Assembly: GCA_016098155.1 (NCBI GenBank)
Contig: JAAAJB010000087.1
Coordinates: forward strand, 1-64,000
DNA length: 64,000 nt
Source: Actinomortierella ambigua
Lineage: Eukaryota; Mortierellomycota; Mortierellomycetes; Mortierellales; Mortierellaceae
Direction: 5' to 3'
A program made the translations under genes and the position numbers. The notes beneath the pieces are model-generated. The model was not told where the DNA came from. It did no database searches and saw nothing but the letters and a program-made list of their open reading frames with translations. Below are positions 1 through 10,033 of this stretch, piece by piece; positions within the stretch are counted from its first letter, which is position 1; every line of letters starts with the position of its first letter.

Positions 1-66
1 TCAGCAACGTGTTGCGGTCATAAAAAACAGGTACCCGCATTATTTATGACCGCAACACGTTGCTGA
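1..66. repeat. Perfect inverted repeat at the window start (24-bp arms, 18-bp loop)
   Basis: Positions 1-24 are the exact reverse complement of 43-66. The right arm is coding sequence of the eIF4E-binding motif of the 4E-BP gene, while the left arm puts a stop (21-23) into the same frame. A coding segment copied in reverse at the very edge of the sequence is most simply a fold-back sequencing or assembly artefact at a contig end. A genuine hairpin is possible but less likely. Confidence 0.85.
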
Positions 67-463
67 GCCTCCGCAACTCGCCACTGTCGCGGACCCCGCC
101 CGCGAAGATGGCCTTTGTGCCTGGCGTGACGGGCGCCAGCCTTAGCCGCTCGCACCTGCATGTGGAGCAGCACGGCTCGGACATGAGCGACGATGACGAC
201 GAGGGTGACGACGGCGCAGATTCGGATGATGAGAAGCGAAAGGCGCGCGCAAAGGCCCAAGAGGAAGAGGATGCCCAAGGTATGAAAGAAGGGGGAAAAA
301 AAATGAAATGAAATGGAAAAATGAGACAGTGGATATAGGGAACTACCTACTCACGCGTTTTCTCCTTTGAAATCTCTGTATTTTTTTTCATTCTATTCTA
401 GCGCACGCTAAAGCTGCAAAGGAGATCAAGGATGGCCAGCTTTTCGACATGGATATGGAGTGA
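31..463 (+). CDS. eIF4E-binding protein (4E-BP), 3' part, 5' end missing
   Basis: Translational repressor that binds the cap-binding protein eIF4E and is released by TORC1 phosphorylation in animals. Two exons are visible, 31-279 and 402-463, joined over a 122-nt intron (GTATGA...TAG). The frame opens with [12 protein letters not shown], which holds the canonical eIF4E-binding motif YxxxxL-phi. It is followed by [10 protein letters not shown], where human 4E-BP1 has the phospho-sites Ser65 and Thr70, then PGVTG, an acidic Asp-rich linker, and a C-terminus LFDMDME. FDMDM matches the TOS motif (human FEMDI) that docks Raptor. The missing N-terminal exon(s) would carry the Thr37/Thr46-like region and RAIP motif. 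The exon start at 31 is uncertain because it lies in the edge inverted repeat. Identification rests on co-occurrence of the motifs in the correct order and spacing. Confidence 0.88.
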
Positions 464-1359
464 TCAAAAAGGCATCTCAACTACCCAAAAAGAGAAAAAA
501 AAACAACAACAACAAAAGGATTCCCCAGTGGTTAGAAGTCCAGACCCCAAGACTTCTGACTCTATATCACTTGCCATAGACAATCGAATTAGTTTTTGTT
601 CCTTGCATCGTCGACTTTTTTTTTCATTTATCAGGGTTGTCACAATTGTTTGGTGGGAGTGAGAGTTTTTTTTTTCTTCTGAAAAGTCATTATCGGTTTT
701 ATTTGCTTCTTATGGCGGCAAAAAGAAAACACGCTCGGAAGGGGACTTGACAACAGACAGAAAACCAAAAATGGAGAGGGAGGAAAAATGGGAGAGGAAA
801 AAAAGAGAGAAACAGGATGGCGTGGTATGGTGGCGAGGAGGAGAGACATTATCAGTTGAAAACCAATGTTTCTATAGAGTCTTGTGAACGTTGCAAAAAT
901 TTGTAGCTGAGTGAAATGGAGTGGAGAAAGATGTTTGCATATTCGTAGTAATGTCTGCATGAGATGGAAGGGAAAGAGAACACATCCCAGGTGAGATAGA
1001 AAAAAATGATGATTACATTGAGATAGTGTACACGAAAGAAAATAAAGAAATGCAGAAACGTTTTCTCCAAACCCGGGTTTCCTGCTTAAATGAAACGCAG
1101 CCAGGCGCCCAACGTCAAACGGGGAACGCAGATTTGGAAAGCAACAGGCAAAATGTGAAAAAAGCAAAGGAAAAAAAATAGTAACAAAGGATGAAGCAAA
1201 AACAAATGCAAGGAAGGTGTTTGCCATTCTGAAAAGAGCTGCCCGGGAAAAGGATTGGGGGGGGGGGGGATCAAGTAATTTTCCCCTACAGAAAAATGAG
1301 GAATGTAGCTGACTGTTGGTGCTCAGACAACGGGATCCAGTGATGGAAGCAGCCCCATG
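464..1359. other. Convergent 3' flanks, no gene seen
   Basis: A-rich, low-complexity sequence between the convergent 4E-BP and MUB1-like genes. Open frames here are made of Phe/Ser/Leu-rich translations of A/G-rich DNA and show no domain. There is a G10 run near 1259-1269. Confidence 0.6.
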
Positions 1360-4300
1360 CTAAGGGTGATGGGGACGGTGCTGGTGGCTCTCCTGAGCTG
1401 CCATCTGGCGTGAATAGGACCATCCGTTCTCGTGATGCGATCGCTCGGGTGCCTGAGCAGCCGTTGCGCCCACAACTTGGTGATGGTTGGACACTGACGC
1501 CGGATTCACAGCACCGTCATTGCTGTCATGCTCATCACTGGGCATCAGCTTGCGAACCTTGTAGTCCCGAGCCACTTTACTTGATGACACCTGGGTATCT
1601 GGGGTCCAGCTCGGCTGGTGGTGGTGGTGAGGGTGTGGGTGGGAGTCATGAAGGTTGGCGCTGGTGGCACAAGTCGATGAAGGGAACGCTGATGCCGACG
1701 CCGACGATGAAGATGAGCCAGAGCCCCCAAAGGTCTCGGGAAGCGACATTCTTGGGAACCGTCCTTCCACAGGCGAGGTCTGCACGACCTCGCTTGCAAA
1801 CGACGACAGGGTCGTCGATGACAGATCCTGGGTCAGCATCGGCACTGACGTCGTACGGGTTGACGGGCCGCCATATTCATCATCAGAATCTTCGTAACTT
1901 CGACGACGATCCGGAGTGCGGTTCGCCCCACTAGAGATTCCTGTCGTCGAGTGGCTGATGCTGATGTTACTGCTACCGTTGCTACCGTGAGCACCAACAG
2001 CGCCCAAAGCGGCTGGAGGCACATTAGCTTGAGAGGGCGCCTCGCCTGGATATGGAGGCAAGTGGCCCAAGTTGGAGACCGGCGCAGAGACAGGGCCATT
2101 TGACGACGACGACACGTCCACTGCGTGTCGCAACGGCGCCGAGTTTGGTTGGAAGACGGCATCACCTCGAATAGATGTGGGGAGCGGGCGAGGCGGCTGC
2201 TGCTGGGCTTGTGCTGCATTCTGCATCTGCTGAAAGCTTGCAAAATAGGTGCGCGCATGGAGCGAGAACAGACGCTTCGCTTCGGCATGCTGTTCAACAG
2301 GATAGTATCGACGAAATTGCTCATGGAGCTGCTGGACTAGCTGGTTGTGCTGGCCAGGATTCTGAGCAACTTGACACACAAAGTGCTGGGCCAGCTGCTC
2401 CGGTGTAGGTGCTCCTGGGGGAAAGGCCGGTCTGGAGCCACCTGCTGATGAGGCAGGTGGTACACTGCTTGCCTGAGAGCGTGTTGGTTGGAGGGGCTGC
2501 TGTTGCTGCGGCAAGGCAGTTTGCTGCAACTGATGGCTGTGTTGACTCTGCTGACGTGGCTGGGCATGTGGAGAAGTTTGCGAGTGCGCAGACATGGAGG
2601 GTGTAGTGGTTGGCTGAGCAGGAGATTGCTGTTGTTGCTGTTGCTGTGATTGAGGTTGAGGCTGAGGTTGCTGCTGATGCGTGGTAGGGTTAAGTGGACT
2701 GGAATTAACAGGAGCATATCCAGAATCAATTCGCTGTTGCTGTTGCTGTTGCTGTTGATGCTGATGCTGATGCTGATGCTGCTGAGAATGGAGTCTACCA
2801 TGGACCGGCTGCCCTGGGTGGCTAGTATGACCACCCGACCCTGTTGCAAGATACGGTGAAGGCGACGGAGCATGAAGACTTGGACCGGTCGCAGTTGGTC
2901 CTTGGGGAGCAGGCGTGTCAGTGATACGGATTCCTCGTGCGTGATGAATGGCAGCAAGACTACCACCAGCACCGCCAACAACTCTAGTTCCTGTGGGTGC
3001 TCCGATGGACGAGATGCCGCCATTGACCGAGAGTGTTGGCTCCTGCTCTGTCTGATCTTGTAGATCCGGTGCGGGTGGTGGTGGTGGTGGCGGGGCAGGT
3101 GGTGGATCCGAAGCATACATGGAAGAGACACCCATCGACTCTGGTTTACGCTCGATACACCACCATCGATGCCCATCACTCCAAGCTTTGCTCTGACATT
3201 GCTTGCTGCAGTATTTTGCCTTGCGACACCGCCGACACTTTGCAAACTCTCGCGGCTTGGATTCCCATTTACCGCATCCGGTATAAGCGCACTGACGAAT
3301 GCCCATTCTCGAGTCATCCTTGCGACAAAAGTTGCGCATGATCACACCGGCCCAGTACTGGATCTCGAGCGGATGCATGGCCCGATGTGTAAACTTTTCG
3401 ACGATGGCAAATACGTTGGGGCCATTCGTATCGTTGAAGGCAGACCGCAAAGATGGGTATTTTGAAAGGTAGGCCAAAAGCTGGAGGCACTGAAGGATGT
3501 CATCTTCACGGAAGTAGAACTGGTGTGATTGTCGCTGCGGTTGCTGTTGGCTCAAGGACTGCTGGGCTTGCGGGACGAGGCGAGGGTCAGTGTCCATCGA
3601 TTGTGGCTCTTCTGTCGTTTGTGTTCCAAGAATATTGATAGGCTCACGCGACAGAGTAGAAGCCGAGAGTACACCTCCAGGTGAAGGCTGCTGCGCCCGT
3701 TCTGGGGATGGTGATGACGAAGAGCGACTGCTGACGTTGCCAAGTGACGAAGCATGAGCGCCAAGACCACCAAGATCATTTGTTTCTGTGCTGATTAAGC
3801 GGCGACTGCTGGTGGACGAGCCGATGCTGCTGCCTGTACTGTGGCTGCCGCTTTCGACGTCCATCGCTGCGGAAGCTTGGCTTGTATGAGAATATTGACC
3901 AGGAAGTGGAAGTGTGGCATGGATGTGGCGAGGGGAAGCATGGTTGCTGGTAGTGCCGTTGTGAGGAGGAGAAGATGAGTGGCTGTGGGGGGCCATGTTT
4001 TCACGGAGGGCAAGGGGCAAATTTGTGGAGTAGACGGAGGTGGTGGGAGCAGGAGGCACAAGGGGAGCAACAGGTGCGGATGCGGAGGTGCTGTTGTTGT
4101 TGGCACCATTGTTCGCCTGGGCCTCCATCCGCTGGTTGCGCTCGCTTTCCTCGCGGACTTGCTTGAGAACCTCCAAGAAGGTCTCCAGGACCTTGACGGT
4201 GACTAGAATCATACCCGACTCTACGACCCTCTTTCGTATCCGTTCGGTTCCACGGACACCGATGTTGACGACACACTGAAAGGCAAGGGTCCACTTGAGT

Positions 4301-4542
4301 CCGTTCCTCCGATCGGTCATGGGCGTCTTTTTAAGGATGGCGACGAGGCGCTCAAGACCGCCGTCTTTGGATACAAACTCGCGTACAGCGGGTGATGCAC
4401 TAGTCTGATAAGCCAGGTTGGTTAGGCTGGAAATCATGGGCAGTGTGGCAGTACAGTCGAGTGCCCGTCGGTCGTACACAGTGCTCATGATGCTGGAAGC
4501 GGCCCTGTTCTGGGCGGGAGAGGATATATTGGGTTCTCGCAT
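1360..4542 (-). CDS. MUB1: MYND-type zinc finger protein, Mub1/SamB family
   Basis: Probable adaptor of a Ubr2/Rad6-type ubiquitin ligase; in yeast Mub1 helps degrade the proteasome regulator Rpn4, and in Aspergillus the orthologue SamB affects morphogenesis. The start chosen is the ATG at 4542 (MREPNISS); the frame stays open upstream to 4770, but that part reads like 5' UTR. The product is about 1,060 aa in one exon. The N-terminal 130 residues form the conserved helical block (TLPMISSLTNLAYQ, KWTLAFQCVVNIGVRG). A MYND finger lies near residues 412-456, with CAYTGCG, CRRCRKAKYCS and C-terminal HRWWC ligands. The rest is low complexity: Pro, Ser, His and long Gln runs coded by CAG/CAA repeats at about 2610-2790. 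It is longer than yeast Mub1 (about 620 aa) because of these runs. Confidence 0.8.
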   Translation of the reverse strand: MREPNISSPAQNRAASSIMSTVYDRRALDCTATLPMISSLTNLAYQTSASPAVREFVSKDGGLERLVAILKKTPMTDRRNGLKWTLAFQCVVNIGVRGTERIRKRVVESGMILVTVKVLETFLEVLKQVREESERNQRMEAQANNGANNNSTSASAPVAPLVPPAPTTSVYSTNLPLALRENMAPHSHSSSPPHNGTTSNHASPRHIHATLPLPGQYSHTSQASAAMDVESGSHSTGSSIGSSTSSRRLISTETNDLGGLGAHASSLGNVSSRSSSSPSPERAQQPSPGGVLSASTLSREPINILGTQTTEEPQSMDTDPRLVPQAQQSLSQQQPQRQSHQFYFREDDILQCLQLLAYLSKYPSLRSAFNDTNGPNVFAIVEKFTHRAMHPLEIQYWAGVIMRNFCRKDDSRMGIRQCAYTGCGKWESKPREFAKCRRCRKAKYCSKQCQSKAWSDGHRWWCIERKPESMGVSSMYASDPPPAPPPPPPPAPDLQDQTEQEPTLSVNGGISSIGAPTGTRVVGGAGGSLAAIHHARGIRITDTPAPQGPTATGPSLHAPSPSPYLATGSGGHTSHPGQPVHGRLHSQQHQHQHQHQQQQQQQQRIDSGYAPVNSSPLNPTTHQQQPQPQPQSQQQQQQQSPAQPTTTPSMSAHSQTSPHAQPRQQSQHSHQLQQTALPQQQQPLQPTRSQASSVPPASSAGGSRPAFPPGAPTPEQLAQHFVCQVAQNPGQHNQLVQQLHEQFRRYYPVEQHAEAKRLFSLHARTYFASFQQMQNAAQAQQQPPRPLPTSIRGDAVFQPNSAPLRHAVDVSSSSNGPVSAPVSNLGHLPPYPGEAPSQANVPPAALGAVGAHGSNGSSNISISHSTTGISSGANRTPDRRRSYEDSDDEYGGPSTRTTSVPMLTQDLSSTTLSSFASEVVQTSPVEGRFPRMSLPETFGGSGSSSSSASASAFPSSTCATSANLHDSHPHPHHHHQPSWTPDTQVSSSKVARDYKVRKLMPSDEHDSNDGAVNPASVSNHHQVVGATAAQAPERSHHENGWSYSRQMAAQESHQHRPHHP

Positions 4543-5048
4543 GATCTGATGGGTGAAGAGGGGGGATGAGAGAGCGGTTGAGAATGGAAGAGAAGGAAAA
4601 AGAAAATGTGTAGCAGAAGAGTAAGTAATCGTGTTGGATGAATGAAAGAGGGACTGCATTACACTGTAGGTAATCAATGTTGCAGCAAAGTGTACTGCAA
4701 CTACTTTTCCTAAAGCATTGCAAAAAGGAAACAAGGAGGAGTTGTGTACCTCACTATTCTCTTTTTCCAAGGAAGGAAGGTAGGAAGGTAGAAAGGTAGA
4801 AAGGTAGGAAGGAAGAGGCGAATGTGTAGGTGTATGACAATGGTGAGGTGTGTGAGTGTGTCAATAATGAGCTCCAACCAACGATGAAGAGAATGAGGTC
4901 AGAGAATGAATGAAAGAATGAAGGAATGAAGGGCCTGGGATCTTTGGGCCAAGGAGAGGGCGAGAGTGAGAGTGAGAGTGAGAGTGAGAATGAATGAGAA
5001 TGAATGAGGGATTGTGAGGCAGTTGTGGTGACAAGGAGGAGGTGTGAT

Positions 5049-5056
<8 letters not shown>

Positions 5057-5094
<38 letters not shown>

Positions 5095-5343
5095 CAGCCA
5101 GCCAAGAAAGAGGTGGAGGCAAGAGGTCAAGGGAGAGAGAGAGGGGGAATAATTGGCAGGTGTCAAAACAGGATTTTAGGGAAAAAGAGGCGTTGCAGTG
5201 ATATGAGTGAGAGAGGGGTGCCAAGGGAAAAAAACACTCATCATAACCCAACGAACCAACCATCCAACCATCCAACTCTCCAAAGGACCCTGACCTCTCT
5301 CTCTCTTTCTCTCTCTCTCTAACTCTCTCTCTCTCTCTCTCTC
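5057..5343. repeat. AG and CT dinucleotide tracts upstream of the MUB1-like gene
   Basis: A 34-nt AG run at 5057-5090 and an interrupted CT run at 5294-5343 lie 515-800 bp upstream of the MUB1 start. The two tracts are complementary in sequence and could pair in a single strand. GA/CT tracts are common in promoters and 5' UTRs of these fungi. Confidence 0.8.
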
Positions 5344-8300
5344 CTTTCCTCGGCCTCCCTCTTCTAACCTCCACACTGGAGGTCCAAGATTCCAAACATG
5401 ACATCGACCTTACAGTGCTTGAGCAAACAGGCAGATAGACAGACAGATAGACCCGTGTATCATGATTGTCATCAGTAACATCATCCAGCACCCAGGACCC
5501 CCATCCAGTACTCTGCACCCACACGCAGAGGCATCATTACACAGTTGTATGCGTCAGGACAAAAAAAATCAAAAACTGAATGTGGTTAAAAATAAACCAA
5601 GCGCACACATACAATCACATTCAGACAAGAAAAAATAAGTGGAGAGAGAGAGAGAGGGGGGGGGTGGATGAGGAGTCGAGAAAAAAAAAAAGAGGCAGAG
5701 TATATGTATGTGTTGGTATTGTTCGATTCGATCCAAGCGAGAGAGCAAAAAAAAGGGGGGGGGAGTAGGTAGGTGGGTGGGCTAAGCACAGCCCTTTGAA
5801 TTATCAAGCAACAGACTCTTTCTGTAGGCAATTGAACCTTAGCCCAAAAAACATTTGTTGCACTGCCACATCGCACTGTATCGTTGCCTCTCTCCCCCCT
5901 CTCTCTTTCTTCTCTCCCATCCATCTTCAAACACTTCCTCCTTCTCTGCCTCTTCTTCTGCTTCCTCTACTTTGCATTGGAAAGCAATCACCACCTTTGA
6001 GGCTACAAGGGGGATTGAGAAGGGAAGGGAGGGGATGGGAAGGAGAGAAGGGGAAAGGGAGGAGGAGAGAGGCGCGAGAGCAAAAAAGACACGGAAGGAG
6101 GAAAGAAGAACCCATCACCAGCAATTGATGGTTTTGCGCTTTGCGCGACGAGACACCAACGACAGACGAGAATGAGGTTGAATGCTGCTGGGCGGTGCAA
6201 TATTTTTTTTTTTTCGCGTAACAAAAAAAAATGCATTTGTTGTTATGTAGTGTGTGTGTGTGTGTTGCTGTTTGTGTGTGGTGTGTATGTGTGCGGTGTG
6301 TCCATGTTGCGCTGCTCACGCCTGCTGCTCTACGCTCTACTCCGAGGGTAGAAAGGGGACTGGCTGGCTGACTTGGTGACCACACACACTCACACAACTC
6401 AAGCAACAGCGCATAAAATGGTGCTGGCACCAGAAAGACACATGGAGGCTGTAGACTTGTTCTATGGCAGATGCTTCTTACCTTGGCGCGCTTCTTCTTC
6501 TACCTTTTTTTTTCTGTCTGTCTTTAATCCTTTACTTGGGCAGATAGAGGAGCAACAAGGGAAGAGTGGGTGGAACTGGCTCTTCTCTCCAAGGGCAAGA
6601 CACGAGAATCGGTCGTATCTGGCAATCACCGTGATGATAATCACGCGATGAAAAAAAAGTCTCCGTGGAGTGGGGGAACACGAGCTGCGTGCTGTGGCTT
6701 CTGCAGTCGCCCTTGTGTGTGCTTTGGTGCAATGGACAATGGAGAAATCGCAGGCACACGTCTGCAGGGATCAGGCCAGAGACAAACAATGACAGAAATG
6801 AGCGGAGAAAGTGAGGAGGTCGACAAAACGAGGAGGAGGAGGAGGAGGAGGAGAAAGAGGAGAAGGAGGAGGAGGAGAGGGAGGAGAAGGAGACCGCGAC
6901 AGCGGGAATCAGGAGAGAAAGGTGAGGGAGAAGAGAGGACAGAGAAAAAGAGTGACAATGACAAGAGACCGGGAGAAAGGAATGGCAGAGAAAAAAGACT
7001 GCGTCCACACAAACGCGCACTTCTGCATCGCCACTCCGCCCTTACTGTCTGTTGCTTCTGTTGCCTCCACTGAAGCAAAAGGCTCCACCACCACCCCTCT
7101 TCGCCGCCGACCCTTGTTTCCCTCCCCCCCTCTCTTCCTCCACGCCGCACTAGTACTCACACTCCCTCACTCCCATCCCCCTTCCTCTCCTCATCCCCCC
7201 CTTCCTGACCACCCTTTTTCGCAAGTCTCCGTGTGGCATGCGGTACAGCACAGAGTCATATCTTGATTGGCCGTGGCTGGCACCTCATGCCACCATTTGT
7301 CGAGCGCTCTTCTGTTACCCAGTACTCACAAAAGTTACGACTACATGTGTGTCGCGGGAGCCGAAGCTGTGCTTATGCGCTGTCTAAGCCCTATCACACA
7401 GCATTGCAGATCTCCACGACTCTTGTTCCTATTTTCTCATTTATGCTTTTATGGGCTAGCCGACTTCTCAGTTGCTAACAAGCTGTGCGGCCTTTTTTCA
7501 CAATAACAACAACGGCAGATACAGAGGGTGTTGATATCGGTCACAATTGGGTTGGGTAACTCTAGTTTGCTTTTCCAACGGAGTATAGCTCTTGATGCTT
7601 ATTGCTGTGCCCATCTTTGCGTTGGAAGTTTAGTTCATCGCAAGTCGGCTTTTGCCCTGCGCCGGGCTCATACTCAGTGCTATGTGTGCGGGGATGGGTG
7701 TGAGTGAGTAGGTGAGTGGGTGGGTGAATGATTATTTATGTGTGTGTGTATCTTTTCGCCAGTCGACTCGTTCCTCACCCTAGTCTAGCTCAAACTGACA
7801 ATGGTCAACACGAAAGAGCAGCAGAAGGAGAAATCTCAAGGGCTGAGGTGCTATTGTTTCGTGTCACTCTCCTCTTCGTCCCTTCTCTCTCAAAACGAAG
7901 GTTTGATTGTTGTGCAGGACGATGATCCTCGTACCCCTCAATCTTTTTTCCTGCATGTTACATACCAGCTATACTTTTTTAGCTTCGCTGCATCCAAATC
8001 AGCGATGAAGCTCCGTTGGATGGATGGAACTGTGGCGCTCCATGCACAACATGGCACAGGCATGAGCCAGGCAAGGCAAAATGCTTCCTATGCAATGTTT
8101 TCTGGGGCCATGGGGAAGAGTAGCCGTATAGGTGGCCAACAAATGGTTCCCGTCAATCAATTTGCTGATCTTCAGCCCTGCATGCACCTGCGACGCGTCA
8201 GGTGTCACAACTCGGGCTCAAGACCGAGACGTTCACCCCTGCTTCCGCTCCCGCCGACCCTTTGGTCAATCCATATTCTTCAGCTGAGACGAAGCTATAA

Positions 8301-9644
8301 TTCTCGCATTCGATGGTACAAGGCGGAAGCATGATTTATGCCCACCTGTGTCGCAGCATAGCCCTTTTCATCCAAGAAACGGAAGAAGAGGAAGAAAGGA
8401 AGATGTGTTTCGATCAAGTGTGGTCCAATGCAACCAAAAGATGAACACATGCAACAGAGGACTTTACCGCGACGGGATGTTTTCTTTTTCTACTTTTTGG
8501 AGGGAGCAGGGGGAGGGGGCTGTGTAGAGAGTTGCGACATCCTCTAATCAGCCATGAAGAGTGAGACGAGCCTTTGTTCGATCGAGACTCGTCGCGTCAT
8601 GGCGTCACTGTATTGTGTGGTACACGCGATCTGGAGAAAAATAAGAGATGGCATTGTAAACTTGTCGAGCGCCACCACAACATCGCACGGCACAATCCAA
8701 ACGACAGCAAGGGACCTATTTAGGCAACCTTGAGTTGGCTCAGACTTACTCTGCGGAATGTCTGTGAGAGCCACGAGGCGAGAGAGTACGAGCAAGTATA
8801 ATAATAATAATAATGTCACCGCGGCTGAAAAAGGGAACTTGTGTGTGGTCTGCCAAGACTGCGGGATTAGGGGGAGATGAAGGATCATGCAAAGCAGGAT
8901 CGCGACCAAGAATGGAGTAGAACACGAATTTTAGCTCATTCATCTGAGTACTGCGGAGCTCCTTTTTTTGACTGACACCGCAACATGAAGTTGGGACGGG
9001 TGAAATCTCGCTTGACACAAGGCATGGGGGGGGGGCAACATTGCGGAGGAAAGTAGGGGGTGGTGGTGGTGGTGGATCTGCGAGAGAACTAGTGGAATAA
9101 AAATGAGGGTTGATACACCCATCCATAGCGAGCCGAGGAAGACAGTGGTGGAGCAAGTTCACACAGCCCCTGCCTGTCTGCCACCTTCCCCCCCCCCTCC
9201 CTGTCACAATCTCCATATCAATCTCCCTCTCACACCGGAGAATTTTTTGTAAACTTTGTGTGGGTGCAAAGCACGGTTGAATGGCCTGGGCTGGGGCTCC
9301 TGCCTTTTCAGGAGAATATGTGAACAACCACCCTCCTTCCGTCACTCCCCTTTCACCCACATATCGAACCTAGGTTCGCTCCCTCCCCCTCCTGTATGTC
9401 AATTCACGCTGACTGTCTCTTCGAAACGCACACAGGTCGCCTCTGGTGGAGGCGACCCGGTTCAATGGGTGTTCTGTTCCAAGGTTTGAGATGGGTGATT
9501 ATTTGTTGTTTTGCTGTCGTCGTTGTTGTTGTTTGTACACCATATCTCTCAATTGCTTCTTTTCGTCCCGGCCTTGGCAGACCGATGACTGAAGTAGTGT
9601 ACTCCACAGAAATCGATAAAACATGCCGCAAAAGAATCGCTTGG

Positions 9645-9652
9645 TATAAAAG
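9645..9652 (+). promoter_or_regulatory. Candidate TATA box for the arrestin gene
   Basis: TATAAAAG, 382 bp upstream of the arrestin start codon, followed by CT-rich sequence as expected for a transcribed 5' leader. Assignment is by position only. Confidence 0.35.
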
Positions 9653-9894
9653 CACTCGCAGTGCTCATGTTATTCCCCGTTTACCTCCCCTTCCCCCCTT
9701 CCCCCCCTCCTTTTTTCTTCTGCTCCTGCTGCACGTTCCAATTGCAGACTCAACAGCTCCATCGGTACAATCGAAAGGACCCAACGCGCGCGTGCTCCAA
9801 CACACCTGTCGGCTGTTGAAGCCCTTGTCGTTTAAATAGAACATTCCTCTTCACTCTCGAAAAAAAAAGCTTTTTGTTGCGCCATTCTTCCTTC

Positions 9895-9925
<31 letters not shown>

Positions 9926-10033
9926 CTTCTGACACACACACACACACTCTTTATACCTCTCCCTCTCTCTTTCTCTCTCTCTCCCTCTCTCACCCTTTCT
10001 CTTTCTCCTTCCTCTGCGCACAGTCTGTTAACA

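Larger units (their letters stand above)
4543..10033. other. 5.5-kb gene-poor region rich in microsatellites
   Basis: Lies between the 5' end of the MUB1-like gene and the 5' end of the arrestin gene, so it should hold both promoters. It contains AG/CT tracts (5057-5090, 5294-5343, 5645-5660, 9895-9932, 9960-9990), GGA-rich sequence (6825-6905), TG repeats (6247-6265), ATA repeats (about 8798-8814) and many homopolymer runs. Open frames up to about 200 codons exist but are translations of these repeats. I see no domain, no plausible spliced gene and no tRNA. Confidence 0.6.

Noticed and set aside
640..1274. Minus-strand open frames up to 195 codons downstream of the 4E-BP gene
   Set aside because: Phe/Ser/Leu-rich translations of A-rich DNA with no domain, signal or splice support.
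1410..4294. Open frames of 60-330 codons antisense or frame-shifted to the MUB1-like gene
   Set aside because: Shadows of CAG/CAA and Ser/Pro-rich coding sequence.
4754..5524. 256-codon minus-strand frame upstream of the MUB1 start
   Set aside because: It is mostly Ser-Leu and Arg-Glu runs translated from AG/CT microsatellites.
7801..8334. 177-codon plus-strand frame in the gene-free region
   Set aside because: No domain, no conserved composition and no promoter or splice context; kept as non-coding.
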